In this document: positions 49,622 to 58,011 of the stretch, one piece after another
Numbering within the stretch: the stretch's first letter is position 1
Layout of the letters: each line of letters opens with the position of its first letter
Source of the DNA: Woeseiaceae bacterium
Lineage (GTDB): Bacteria; Pseudomonadota; Gammaproteobacteria; Steroidobacterales; Woeseiaceae
Length of the DNA stretch: 64,000 nucleotides
Direction of reading: 5' to 3'
Assembly (NCBI GenBank): GCA_028280615.1
Contig: JANQLK010000018.1
Location: forward strand, 52,962-116,961
Translations under genes and position numbers: made by a program
Notes under the pieces: model-generated
Told to the model about the DNA's origin: nothing
What the model saw: only the letters and a program-made list of their open reading frames with translations
The model's database searches: none

Positions 49622-50587
49622 TTACCGGGCTTCAGCCGAGAGCTGCAGCAGCGCCGGCACGTCCTCGGGTTTGTACAGCGAGATCTGCGACAGCGTGACG
49701 GGCTCGTTCGGCTTTGCCGTGACCACGAAGGTCTTGCCGCCGGCCAGGAACTCGTCGAACGGGCCCATCACGTATTCGTCGAACTCGATGCCGTTGTCCT
49801 GGCCCATGAATACGAAGGAGTCGATCATCGCGGTTCGGATCTCGTCATCGGACAGGCCGAGCTGCCTGCAATACCGGGTCATGCGTTCGTTGATCGAGCG
49901 GTCCACATACTCGATGCGCATCGTGCTCATCTTTGGCCGGTAGAGCCTGCCCTTGGCCAACTCCGTGAGCATGTCGCCGACCATCACGAGTTCGGCGTCG
50001 GCCTGCCACATGTCTTCGCTGGCCGTCTTCACCTCGATCGCATAGCCGTTGTCGCGCTGCCGGAATCGTGCCGAAAGCGACAACACGTAGTCGTCGTAGC
50101 CCATCGCCTTGAGCGATGCCGGCGACAGGCCGTACTTGCCCGTGCAGCGCGCGCCGGCAGGGACGGGCGTCTCCACGCCGAGCTGCTCGAGCCGCTCGGC
50201 ATGCAGCTTGTGGCCGAAGTCGGCGTCCACGGGCATGCGCAGGCCTTCGACGATCATGCCGAAGTATTTCGGCAGCAAGTCCTTGCCTGCGTTGGCGAAA
50301 TTCTGCACGTCGCCGAGCTTCATAAGCGTTAAGAAGCTCGGCGTGTCGATGCCGAGCCGGTCGATGCGGAACTCGTCGTCGAATCCTTTGACGCGGGCGC
50401 GTATGCCGTTGACCGTCAGTTCGCCGGTCAGCGTGGCGCTGACTCCCTCGTATTGGATGACGGCGTAGGGCGACAGGCCCATAACGACCAGGTCGACTCC
50501 GTCGGCCACGTCGCGCTGGATCTTCCAGGACGTGAACAGGAAGGCGCCGACTGCGATGAGCACTATCGTGATGAGCAGATTTCGCAA
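49622..50587 (-). CDS. Membrane-anchored periplasmic protein of unknown function
   Basis: A 321-aa protein. An N-terminal hydrophobic helix (LLITIVLIAVGAFLFTSW) is followed by a soluble, presumably periplasmic, domain with a beta-rich start (VIQYEGVSATLTGELTVNGIRARV) resembling AsmA- or DUF945-like strand patterns. A helical part follows (MTRYCRQLGLSDDEIRTAMIDSFVFMG) and then a final strand pair. No catalytic motif is recognised. Codon use is like its neighbours, so it is a genuine gene. It is divergent from the NDUFA9-like gene. Confidence 0.8.
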   Translation of the reverse strand: MRNLLITIVLIAVGAFLFTSWKIQRDVADGVDLVVMGLSPYAVIQYEGVSATLTGELTVNGIRARVKGFDDEFRIDRLGIDTPSFLTLMKLGDVQNFANAGKDLLPKYFGMIVEGLRMPVDADFGHKLHAERLEQLGVETPVPAGARCTGKYGLSPASLKAMGYDDYVLSLSARFRQRDNGYAIEVKTASEDMWQADAELVMVGDMLTELAKGRLYRPKMSTMRIEYVDRSINERMTRYCRQLGLSDDEIRTAMIDSFVFMGQDNGIEFDEYVMGPFDEFLAGGKTFVVTAKPNEPVTLSQISLYKPEDVPALLQLSAEAR

Positions 50588-50798
50588 GGTCGTCGCCAGG
50601 TCAATGAGTACAGGCCGATATTAACGCCGTGCGCGACGACCGGGCATCGACTGCGTCATGTTTTAACGCCTTGGTCACGTAATCCGGGGCGCTCGACCGG
50701 TCGCCAGCTCATCTATTTCCCGTTCCAAAACTACCCCGAGTTATGCTACGACAACGTGCACACGATGCTGACCCATCCGGAGGAGTGATCGTAGAGAC

Positions 50799-51719
50799 AT
50801 GAAAGTCGCAATCATCGGCGGAACCGGTTTCATCGGCAGCTACGTGATCGATGCGATGCGTTCGGCCGGTCACGAGCTCCGCGCGCTCGTCCGGCCCGGG
50901 AGCGAGGGCAAGCTTAGAGACGGCGACGGCATCGAGGCCGTTGCCGGCGACATCGATTCGGGTGAGGCGATACGAGAGACGCTCGAGGGCGCCGAGGCCG
51001 TCGTCTACCTGGTCGGCATCCTGCGCGAGGCGCCTCGGCAGGGCATAACGTTCGAGCGGACCCAGTACCAGGGCGTCGTCGATGTCGCCGACGCCGCTCA
51101 TTCGTTCGGCATCCGGCGCTTTTTGTTGATGAGCGCCAATGGCGTCGATGCCGAGGCCACGCCGTACCAGCGCAGCAAGCGCAACGCGGAGCGCTATGTC
51201 ATGGACGGCGACTTCGACGCAACCGTGCTCCGGCCGTCGGTGGTGTTCGGCGATCCGCGAGGGCGCATGGAGTTCGCCACGCAGCTCTACGAAGACATCG
51301 TCCGCCCGCCGCTGCCGGCGATCGGCTTGCATAGCGGATGGTCGCCTTCCAGGGGCGCCGTGATGATGTCGCCCGTGTCGGCCAATGACGTCGCGGCGGC
51401 GTTCACGGCCGCGCTCGACGATCCGGCCACGATCGGCCGGACCTATCACCTGGGCGGCCCCGACGCCTTGTCCTGGGTCGAGATGATTCGTCGCGTCGCC
51501 AGAGCCGCTGGCAAGCGCAAGATCATTTTGCCGATGCCAATCCCGGTCATGCGGCTGGCGGCTACCGTGCTCGACTGGCTGCCGCTCTTCCCCGTGACGC
51601 GCGATCAGCTGACGATGCTCGAACAGGGCAACGTCTGCGGCGACGGTGATTTGCGATCGCTTACGGGCCGGGATCCCGAGGCGTTTACGGCCGAGCGTTT
51701 GACCTACCTGGCGCAGTGA
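50799..51719 (+). CDS. NAD(P)-binding SDR, complex I NDUFA9-like
   Basis: A 306-aa extended/atypical short-chain dehydrogenase. The Rossmann loop is VAIIGGTGFIGSYV. YxxxK is replaced by YQRSKRNAERYV, as in the NmrA/NDUFA9 group. VLRPSVVFGDPRGRMEFA and the late TYHLGGPDALSWVEMIRRVARAAGK fit NDUFA9-like proteins. These bind NAD(P) and are found with quinone or membrane redox functions, but no complex I genes are nearby. Its reaction is therefore unassigned. GGAGGAGTG upstream supports the start. Confidence 0.85.
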   Translation: MKVAIIGGTGFIGSYVIDAMRSAGHELRALVRPGSEGKLRDGDGIEAVAGDIDSGEAIRETLEGAEAVVYLVGILREAPRQGITFERTQYQGVVDVADAAHSFGIRRFLLMSANGVDAEATPYQRSKRNAERYVMDGDFDATVLRPSVVFGDPRGRMEFATQLYEDIVRPPLPAIGLHSGWSPSRGAVMMSPVSANDVAAAFTAALDDPATIGRTYHLGGPDALSWVEMIRRVARAAGKRKIILPMPIPVMRLAATVLDWLPLFPVTRDQLTMLEQGNVCGDGDLRSLTGRDPEAFTAERLTYLAQ

Positions 51720-51828
51720 TCGAAACGAGCTGATACAAACTCACACACTCCTGTCACCGTTCGGTCGCCGCGCACTGCTAACGTCCGTCTCGTCACACCT
51801 TCCCCCACACAACACGAAGGAATCGTAA

Positions 51829-52344
51829 ATGAGAAACGGAATTGCAATCGCGCTCAGGTTTGTCGTCACGGCGCAGCTCGCCCTGGTTGCCTCACTTGCC
51901 ATCGCGGGCCATCACGAAGAAAACAAGGAGGCGTCCGACATTGTCGACACGGCCGTTGCCGCCGGCCAGTTCAACACGCTCGCCGCCGCTCTCGACGCCG
52001 CGGGGCTCGTCGAAACGCTCAAGGGCGACGGTCCGTTCACGGTCTTCGCGCCGACCGACGAGGCGTTCGCCAAGCTGCCGGCAGGCACGGTCGAGGAGCT
52101 TCTGAGGCCCGAGAACAAGGACAAGCTCGTCGCGGTCCTCACCTACCACGTCGTCCCGGGCAAGGTTGCGGCGAAAGACGTCGTCAAGCTCAGCGAAGCC
52201 ACGACGGTCAACGGCGCCGACGTCGCGATCGAAGTCAGGGGCGACGCCGTGATGGTCGACGATGCCAACGTCATCATGACCGACATCGAGACCAGCAACG
52301 GCATCATCCATGTCATCGACACGGTGATCCTGCCGGCCTCGTAA
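51829..52344 (+). CDS. Fasciclin (FAS1) domain secreted protein
   Basis: A 171-aa exported protein. The signal peptide ([20 protein letters not shown]) is followed by one FAS1 domain: [27 protein letters not shown] (H1), [33 protein letters not shown] (H2) and [12 protein letters not shown]. Single FAS1 proteins in bacteria are cell-surface or periplasmic adhesins. GAAGGAATCG before the ATG is an acceptable RBS. It stands alone; no link to neighbours is evident. Confidence 0.93.
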   Translation: MRNGIAIALRFVVTAQLALVASLAIAGHHEENKEASDIVDTAVAAGQFNTLAAALDAAGLVETLKGDGPFTVFAPTDEAFAKLPAGTVEELLRPENKDKLVAVLTYHVVPGKVAAKDVVKLSEATTVNGADVAIEVRGDAVMVDDANVIMTDIETSNGIIHVIDTVILPAS

Positions 52345-52440
52345 GACCTCGGAACGCCACGAACATGAACGGAGGAGATTCACCTCGGCACAGGGACGTG
52401 CCATCCTTCATCGAGGCGTTCTGCAGGCGCCCTCCGGACG

Positions 52441-53934
52441 CTACCAGGTAATGTTGAAGCCCAGGCTCAACATCAGGCCCTGGGGCAGGTTTCGTCCGTC
52501 GATGCTGACCGTGTCGAGCGCGGACGCGACGTCGAAATTGACGAACTTGAAGGCCGTAATCCCGGCGCTCAGGTAGCCGAGCTCCGTCCCCGCCAGGTTC
52601 TGGCGAATGCCGAAGCGCGCTGACGGGACCCACGCACTGTCGCTCGCGTATCCGAGGCTCAGCGTCGTCCACTGGTAGCGATCGCCGAGCGCGTCCGAGA
52701 CCGGGTCGACGTCGTATCCCAAATGCATGGACCACCGGCGGCTCCTGCTGAACCAGGAGCCTTCGAGTTTGAGCTGGCGGTCCATCCTGAACACCTGGTC
52801 CTGCCGAAGTCTCCGTATCGCGACAGGAGAGCTGTAAGGCTCGAGGTTGACGTCGGGAAACTCGAACTCGGGTTCGTTGACGTTGATGAGCTGCGCGCCG
52901 AGCTGGTAGTTTTCGCCGACCCATAGCGCCCCGACGTCGACGCCGAAGCCCTCGTCGCTGCGGAAATCGGCGTTGCGGATTTCGTCGAACAGTTCCTCGC
53001 TGTCGGTGATGTCGCCGAAGCGCGCCGTGTATCGGGACAGCTGCTGGAGATACAGATGGCCCTCGACGCCCAGGTACAGCGTTCCCGACGCCGCGTTCAT
53101 CGCCGGGCGGCTGTAGCCGAAACTCAGGTCGGTCGTGCGCGTCGCCTTGGCGACCAGCGAGCTGTCGTTCCTGAGCGAAAACAGCACCGCATTCGTATCC
53201 GGGTCGACGTCGAGCTGGACGTCGTCGCTGAGCGCCACCCTGGGCTCACGGAATGCCGGCAGCTGGTCGAACCAATCCTGCAGTCGTTGCTCGGCCTCTT
53301 CCCGATCGAACTCGATCGGGTCGACGATTCCGAAGGCCTTGGAGCTGCCTGACCAGTTGACGCCGAAGGTCCAGGTGCCGCCCGCCAGCGGCTGGCCGAT
53401 CATGATCGGCGCGTCGCCCGCCAGCCAGGCGCGTGCGTAGCCCTCCTGCGAGATGACGGCGAGCAACGCCGCCTGGGTAACCACCTCGTCGGCGACCGCC
53501 TGGATTGCGGCCTGCGTATCGGGATCGAGCCGATCCCAGATCTGGCCGAGGTCGATGCCGCCGGGTTCTTCGGGAAGCTGCGTGGGCAGGTCGACGCCCG
53601 AGTCGGGCGGACTCGGTTCATAGCCGTTCGCGATATCGTCGTAGAGATCGAAAATATCCTGGACGTTGCCGTACTCGATGCCCCCGGCCAGCGACAGCAC
53701 CGTGCCGCGCGCGGGCCTGCCCGCGCTGCGCGCGTTGTCCGCGGCGCCCGCGGCGGGATTGCCCGATGCTGACTGCACGCGCTGACCGTGAGTGACGTCG
53801 CCGAGCGTCAGGTTGGTACCGGGCGGCTGGTAGGGCTGCCCGGCCGTAGCCGGACCTGCGGCGACGAGCGCCGCGACCGCGGAGACCAGGAAGCCAGCGC
53901 GACGCGCATCGCTCGATTTGCGGGTCAGGGGCAT
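52441..53934 (-). CDS. TraF-like outer-membrane beta-barrel (conjugal transfer TraF_2 family)
   Basis: A 497-aa exported protein with signal peptide (SAVAALVAAGPATAGQ). A helical plug-like N-terminal part (IWDRLDPDTQAAIQAVADEVVTQAALLAV) precedes long beta-strands (TTDLSFGYSRPAMNAASGTLYLGVEGHLY, VGENYQLGAQLINVNEPEFEF) and ends in SLGFNITW, a C-terminal aromatic barrel signature. This is the TraF_2 family named after conjugation proteins; no other transfer gene is here, so the name should not imply conjugation. It may follow the P-loop gene in one transcript (29-bp gap). Confidence 0.85.
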   Translation of the reverse strand: MPLTRKSSDARRAGFLVSAVAALVAAGPATAGQPYQPPGTNLTLGDVTHGQRVQSASGNPAAGAADNARSAGRPARGTVLSLAGGIEYGNVQDIFDLYDDIANGYEPSPPDSGVDLPTQLPEEPGGIDLGQIWDRLDPDTQAAIQAVADEVVTQAALLAVISQEGYARAWLAGDAPIMIGQPLAGGTWTFGVNWSGSSKAFGIVDPIEFDREEAEQRLQDWFDQLPAFREPRVALSDDVQLDVDPDTNAVLFSLRNDSSLVAKATRTTDLSFGYSRPAMNAASGTLYLGVEGHLYLQQLSRYTARFGDITDSEELFDEIRNADFRSDEGFGVDVGALWVGENYQLGAQLINVNEPEFEFPDVNLEPYSSPVAIRRLRQDQVFRMDRQLKLEGSWFSRSRRWSMHLGYDVDPVSDALGDRYQWTTLSLGYASDSAWVPSARFGIRQNLAGTELGYLSAGITAFKFVNFDVASALDTVSIDGRNLPQGLMLSLGFNITW

Positions 53935-53963
53935 GCTTTCTTCGATCGACGGAAATGAGGATT

Positions 53964-54974
53964 CTAGCGTCCAAATCGCTCGATGAGGAACCGCCGCATG
54001 TCCGCCCTCGCGGCCGGATCAATGGCGTTGATGCAGGGTACCTGGGCGAGCTTGCCGACCAGGTCGATCGCGGCTGTCGTATTCGTTGCCGGCCCCGTTA
54101 CGAGGTCCGGCTCGAGACCGAAGGCCTGCATGACACCGACGACCGCGTAGGGGTCCGATGCGCATAGCACCGTCAGGACGACGTTGTCGCCGAGCTCGTC
54201 GATCGCGGCCGCGCCGTTGTAGGGCTCGAGCGGAGATGCGCCGGCCTCGGCGACGAGGATGTCGGGGCGATGCGCGTCGATGTGCGCAAGCAGCGGCCGG
54301 ATTGCCGCGCGGAAATCGGCTTCGGACACGATCGTCGAGGGCAGGCCGGCATCGACGAAGTCGTAGATCTCGGCCGCGCCCGCGTCGCGAAACGCGAGGA
54401 TGTCGCGATAGCGCCCGGCGCCGGTGAGCTTGGCACCGACTACGTGCCGCCCGGCCTCGGCGAGCAGGCCGCATATCAGGCGCCCGGTCACAGTCTTGCC
54501 GGCGGACATGGACGTACCGACTATCGTGACCGTCGGCGTCGAGAACGCGCGTTCAGCGTGCCGGATCGAATAGTCGCGCATAACGAGTTTGCTGCCGCCG
54601 CGCACGGCGTGTCCCTCGTAGACGAGATTCATCGCGCCGGGCAGCAGGGTCGACAGCGACGTGAACCGGCCCAGCAGGCCGGCGCTCGTCAGCGCGTGCA
54701 TGCGGCCGTCATCGCCGATTTCCTCGAAGCTGCCGGCGCCTTCGAGCGTGGCCGCGCGGACGCCGAATGCCCCGACGACCCGGTCGCCGGCGGTCGCGGG
54801 CTTCATGCTGCCGTCGGGGGTTTCGACCTGGTACAGCCGCGTTGCTTCGCCCACCACCGTGCCGATCACATAGTCGCCGGTTTCCCAGCGGTCACGAGGC
54901 AAGGCCTCAACGGCAAAGTCCCGCTCACCGAGGTCGGCGATCCGCGTGAGCGACCCGAACAGCGTGGCGGTCAC
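53964..54974 (-). CDS. P-loop NTPase of DUF1611/dethiobiotin-synthetase-like type
   Basis: A 336-aa protein. The N-terminal ~140 residues are beta-rich (VIGTVVGEATRLYQVETPDGS). A P-loop domain follows: Walker A-like VTIVGTSMSAGKTVTGRLICGLL, a KLTGAGRYRDI segment, then DILVAEAGASPLEPYNGAAAIDEL and VVLTVLCASDPYAVVGVMQAFGLEPDLVTGPATNT. The order resembles DUF1611 and dethiobiotin or cobyrinate synthetase folds. It overlaps the M20 peptidase gene by 4 bp. The reaction is unknown; the context suggests metabolism of an acylated amino acid. Confidence 0.75.
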   Translation of the reverse strand: MTATLFGSLTRIADLGERDFAVEALPRDRWETGDYVIGTVVGEATRLYQVETPDGSMKPATAGDRVVGAFGVRAATLEGAGSFEEIGDDGRMHALTSAGLLGRFTSLSTLLPGAMNLVYEGHAVRGGSKLVMRDYSIRHAERAFSTPTVTIVGTSMSAGKTVTGRLICGLLAEAGRHVVGAKLTGAGRYRDILAFRDAGAAEIYDFVDAGLPSTIVSEADFRAAIRPLLAHIDAHRPDILVAEAGASPLEPYNGAAAIDELGDNVVLTVLCASDPYAVVGVMQAFGLEPDLVTGPATNTTAAIDLVGKLAQVPCINAIDPAARADMRRFLIERFGR

Positions 54975-56143
54975 TGGCCCGCCTCCGACTCAGCCGGCAA
55001 CAGCAGCAGCAACACGAGCAGCGCCGTTCGTTCGAGCGTCCGGTCGATGTCCAGGTGCTCGTGCTCCGCGTGCGCGCCATCGCCGACCGGGCCGAGACCG
55101 TCCAGCGTCGCCGTGAACTGGCTGGTCGTGTTGCCGTCCGAACCGCCGCCGGCGCGAGCCGCCACGAGTTCGAGGCCGAGCCGCGCTCCGGCCTCGCGCG
55201 CCTGCTCCCAGAGTGCGCGATTCGCGGGCGTCGCCTCCATCGACGGCCGCCCGATCGCGCCCTCGACGTGCAGCCTGACGCCGCGCGTGCTGGGCTTGAG
55301 CCCGTGTATCGCCCGTTCGATTGCATGACCGTCCTCGACGGTCGGTACGCGGACATCCACGACGGCCATGCTGTGCGGCGCGATGACGTTCGGCTGTATG
55401 CCGCCGTCGATCGTGCCGACGTTCACCGTGATGCCTTTCGCGGCGTCGTTCAGCGCAAACAGCTGCTGGATGACGTGCGACAGCTCGAGAATTGCGCTGG
55501 CTCCGCCCTCGGGGTCCAGGCCTGCATGCGCCGCTTTGCCGAACACGGTCACGGTGAACCGGCCGATGCCCTTGCGCTCGGTCTTGATGGCCCCGGCTGC
55601 GCCCATCGCGGGCTCGAGGACGTAGGCGCGCACGGCGCGTCGCGCGAGCATGCGGATGTAGCGCGTCGACGACCGGCTGCCGATCTCCTCGTCGGCGTTG
55701 ACGAAAACCACGGGCGTTGCCTCGGGCTCGAGCCCGAGCGTATCGAGCGTGCGCAGCGCGAGCACCATCTGCGCGAGACCGCCCTTCATATCGAACACGC
55801 CGGGTCCGCGCACGATGTTGCCCTCCACCGAAAACGGCCTCTCGGCCAGCGTGCCGACCGGCCACACCGTGTCGTAGTGACCGATCAGGAGCTGCAGGGG
55901 CGCGTGCCGCCGCCGCGTCCCGGGCCGCGCGTAAACGTGTCGCGGCCCGCCCTCGAGGCCTGCATCGCGCACCCGGAAGCCAAGATCGTTGAGCGCGACG
56001 TCGAACACGCGCCGGGTCGTGATGTGCACGTCGGGGTGCGACGACGGCGACTCGGCCTCGACGAGCGCCCTCAGAAGTTCGAGCAGCTCCGCGCGCCGGC
56101 TCTGCGTGTGGGCGAGTACGTCTGCGGCGATGTCCACGAGCAT
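54971..56143 (-). CDS. M20 metallopeptidase (carboxypeptidase G2-like)
   Basis: A 390-aa zinc peptidase. The metal site HYDTVW (residues about 83-88), GPGVFDMKGGLAQM, and NADEEIGSRSS (catalytic Glu-Glu) match the CPG2/glutamate carboxypeptidase group. A dimerisation domain lies in the middle (GRFTVTVFGKAAHAGLDPEGGASAI), with a C-terminal AARAGGGSDGN segment bearing further metal ligands. No signal peptide is seen, so it is cytoplasmic. Its AGGA ribosome site, 6 nt before the ATG, lies within the end of the adjacent inverted-repeat element. It likely releases an acyl or peptidyl glutamate-type product. Confidence 0.9.
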   Translation of the reverse strand: MLVDIAADVLAHTQSRRAELLELLRALVEAESPSSHPDVHITTRRVFDVALNDLGFRVRDAGLEGGPRHVYARPGTRRRHAPLQLLIGHYDTVWPVGTLAERPFSVEGNIVRGPGVFDMKGGLAQMVLALRTLDTLGLEPEATPVVFVNADEEIGSRSSTRYIRMLARRAVRAYVLEPAMGAAGAIKTERKGIGRFTVTVFGKAAHAGLDPEGGASAILELSHVIQQLFALNDAAKGITVNVGTIDGGIQPNVIAPHSMAVVDVRVPTVEDGHAIERAIHGLKPSTRGVRLHVEGAIGRPSMEATPANRALWEQAREAGARLGLELVAARAGGGSDGNTTSQFTATLDGLGPVGDGAHAEHEHLDIDRTLERTALLVLLLLLPAESEAGQ

Positions 56144-56146
56144 CTA

Positions 56147-56286
56147 GTGTCCTGAGTCATGAGTTCGCATCATTTCAGCGCGATCTGCCTCGCGTGTGGC
56201 AAGGTCTCGACCTTGCCGGCGGAATGCGCCTTGTCACGGCGAAAATCAGTGGCTCTGAAATCATGCGAACTCATGACTCAGGACAC
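56147..56286. repeat. 140-bp inverted-repeat element (MITE-like)
   Basis: GTGTCCTGAGTCATGAGTTC at the left begins a 32-bp arm (56147-56178) repeated in inverted orientation at 56255-56286 with one mismatch. The 76-bp centre contains a second inverted repeat, GGCAAGGTC/GACCTTGCC (56198-56217). It has no ORF and fills nearly the whole gap between the flavin reductase stop and the M20 start. No target-site duplication is evident. Such a structure fits a miniature transposable element or REP-like palindromic unit. The RNA would fold into a long hairpin. Confidence 0.8.
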
Positions 56287-56292
56287 AAGCCA

Positions 56293-56904
56293 TCACTTCT
56301 TCATTTCGGCCGGGAACGGGAACGCGTTCGTGTCACCGATCGTCGCGAACCGGCCCGGCGCCAGGTACGCGAACAGCGGCGACTGCCGGATCAGGTCCTG
56401 GTCGTCGAATTCGGAGGCGCGCAGAAAACGCGAATCGCCGTAGGCCGACACGATCGTGCCCGCGATCAGGCAGTTGTCGCCGAACCCGTCGACGGTCTTG
56501 AGGTGACGGCACTCGAGGTACAGGTAGGCGCCGTCGATGACGACGCCGTCCACCTCGCGCGCCTTCTGCGTCGGCAGATAGTCGACGATCGGCTTGTCGC
56601 CGTCGACCTGCCGCGGTGACGCCGACAGGCTGGTCTCGAGCACCTGCGCCGGCCGAGGGTAGCTGACCGTGAATACGCCGCTTCGCTCGACGTTGGCACA
56701 GGTCGCATGCCGCGGCGTGCAGACGAAACCGAAGTAGTTCTGCCAGCCCATCGGCATGACCATGTGCTTCGGCGCGAGATCCGCTTTGCCGTTCTCGTCG
56801 AGCGTCCCGACGAGCACGAGCGGGGCCACGTGAAAGAAGCGGTCCCAGATGGGCTGGCCGACGTCGATGTCGACCGGCTTGGAGTCGTCAGTGTTGCCTG
56901 ACAC
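56293..56904 (-). CDS. Flavin reductase-like FMN-binding split-barrel protein
   Basis: A 203-aa protein. VAPLVLVGTLDENGKADLAPKHMVMPMGW, then FVCTPRHATCANVERSGVFTVSYP is the flavin reductase domain fold. The AYLYLECRHLKTVDGFGDNCLIAGTIV region is the barrel's later strand. It probably binds FMN and reduces or transfers it, or is an uncharacterised oxidoreductase. It is upstream of the M20 peptidase, separated by the inverted-repeat element, so cotranscription is uncertain. Confidence 0.85.
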   Translation of the reverse strand: MSGNTDDSKPVDIDVGQPIWDRFFHVAPLVLVGTLDENGKADLAPKHMVMPMGWQNYFGFVCTPRHATCANVERSGVFTVSYPRPAQVLETSLSASPRQVDGDKPIVDYLPTQKAREVDGVVIDGAYLYLECRHLKTVDGFGDNCLIAGTIVSAYGDSRFLRASEFDDQDLIRQSPLFAYLAPGRFATIGDTNAFPFPAEMKK

Positions 56905-57151
56905 GATCGCTCCGCAGCAAAAAAAACGTATGGTTTCAACGTAATAAGACTTGGACGTCGTGAGAATAGGTAGTTGCCACGCGTGCTCGCGAGTGCGCTC
57001 GGGGCCATCGTCGATGGCTGTGACGCAAGGTCGGACCGGCGAGGACCGGGAGCATCAATTCTCATTTGCATGGGGTACTTCGAGCGAATTCGAGAAACGT
57101 TACAGCGGTAACGCGACCGGCTGGTTTCTCAGAGGAGCGGGACGCCGAGAC
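56905..57151. other. Intergenic region upstream of the second PEP-CTERM gene
   Basis: No gene is supported. It contains an inverted repeat CGTTAC-AGCG-GTAACG (57098-57113) about 100 bp before the -24 element, within the range for an enhancer-bound activator. The remaining sequence shows no hairpin-plus-T-tract or tRNA-like fold. Confidence 0.45.
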
Positions 57152-57171
57152 GACGCCGAATTTTTTTACAG
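57152..57171 (+). promoter_or_regulatory. Upstream block shared with the first PEP-CTERM gene
   Basis: GACGCCGAATTTTTTTACAG matches the block at 10849-10868 in 18 of 20 positions and has the same orientation. It lies 43 bp before the -24 element, versus 64 bp in the first gene; the 21-bp difference equals two helical turns. It may be the binding site of the regulon's activator. Confidence 0.6.
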
Positions 57172-57213
57172 TATGCGGTTTGCCCTCGACATAAGTGCTT
57201 GTATTGACACGGT

Positions 57214-57229
57214 TGGTCCGAATCTTGCT
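57214..57229 (+). promoter_or_regulatory. Sigma-54 (-24/-12) promoter of second PEP-CTERM gene
   Basis: TGGTCCGAATCTTGCT matches the consensus TGGCACG-N4-TTGCW at 10 of 12 defined positions with exact GG-N10-GC spacing. It precedes the ATG at 57270 by 40 bp. The first PEP-CTERM gene has the same arrangement. Confidence 0.65.
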
Positions 57230-57269
57230 TGTGTTCCACCACGGTTCCGCCAAGAGCAGAGGCAGACTG

Positions 57270-57767
57270 ATGAAACGAACGAAAATACTCCTTGCGGCGA
57301 TTTTTCTGACCGGCCTGGCAGCGGAGGCCGGCGCTGTGCCGATTGTCATCCTGGACAGTCCGCGAGTCGCCACCGAGATCCAGAACCTGCAGGTCGGTGG
57401 ATTCATTTATGACGTGTTCTTCAACAACGTAGGCAGCAGCACGTTCGTCGGTGACACCGCCGGCGCGACGCTCGCGCGGGACGCAATCAACACCGCATTG
57501 AATGCGACAACAGCCGAGTTCGTGCGAATCCGGAATACCGGCGTTACCGTAAACAACTTCGGGGTTCAGACCGGCGCCTCCACGGTCCGCGGGGTGAGCT
57601 TTTCTGTTGCGGGCAATTGGCAGACGTCCGGCAACACCGCGCTTCTGGCTCCGATAGTGCAGTTCCGCAACCAGCGCGAAGTACCCGTGCCTGAGCCGGC
57701 AACCCTTGCCCTGCTGGGTATCGGCCTCGCCGGCCTCGGTGTGGCGCGTCGGCGCAAACAGGGCTGA
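57270..57767 (+). CDS. PEP-CTERM sorting domain protein (small)
   Basis: A 165-aa exported protein. The signal peptide (MKRTKILLAAIFLTGLAAEAGA) is followed by ~110 residues with no recognised domain (DVFFNNVGSSTFVGDTAGATLARDAINTALNAT). The C-terminal signal is VPEPATLALLGIGLAGLGVARRRKQG, a textbook PEP motif with hydrophobic helix and basic tail. The start at 57270 (GCAGAGGCAGACTG upstream) is preferred over 57195, which lies before the promoter. An exosortase would cleave and attach it. Function is unknown; a role in biofilm or floc matrix is inferred. Confidence 0.88.
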   Translation: MKRTKILLAAIFLTGLAAEAGAVPIVILDSPRVATEIQNLQVGGFIYDVFFNNVGSSTFVGDTAGATLARDAINTALNATTAEFVRIRNTGVTVNNFGVQTGASTVRGVSFSVAGNWQTSGNTALLAPIVQFRNQREVPVPEPATLALLGIGLAGLGVARRRKQG

Positions 57768-58011
57768 AGCAGGCCGAAAAACCAAGCCGAAAAGCCAATC
57801 GCTGAGTATCTGATGTCCCCGTCCATGGCGGGGATCCTGGCTTGCAGCCAGCCGCCCACGCACGTCTCAACCCGTCGGCGCTAACCCTCCCACATCGCAA
57901 GCTGCACATCATCGACATCAGCCACGCCGCGAACATCAAGCGGAACAACGGCCACAGCTATCTTCGCACGAGTCCCTTTGTACGCGGCGCTCGCTACGCG
58001 ATTCGATCAAC
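57768..58011. other. Intergenic region between convergent genes
   Basis: About 240 bp between the PEP-CTERM gene and the large surface protein gene. It has no recognised ORF, and no clear hairpin with T-tract was seen. Nothing else can be supported here. Confidence 0.4.

Noticed and set aside
52441-53934. TraF-like name as evidence of a conjugation region
   Set aside because: The TraF_2 family occurs widely outside conjugation loci, and no relaxase, pilus or mating-pair gene is in the window.
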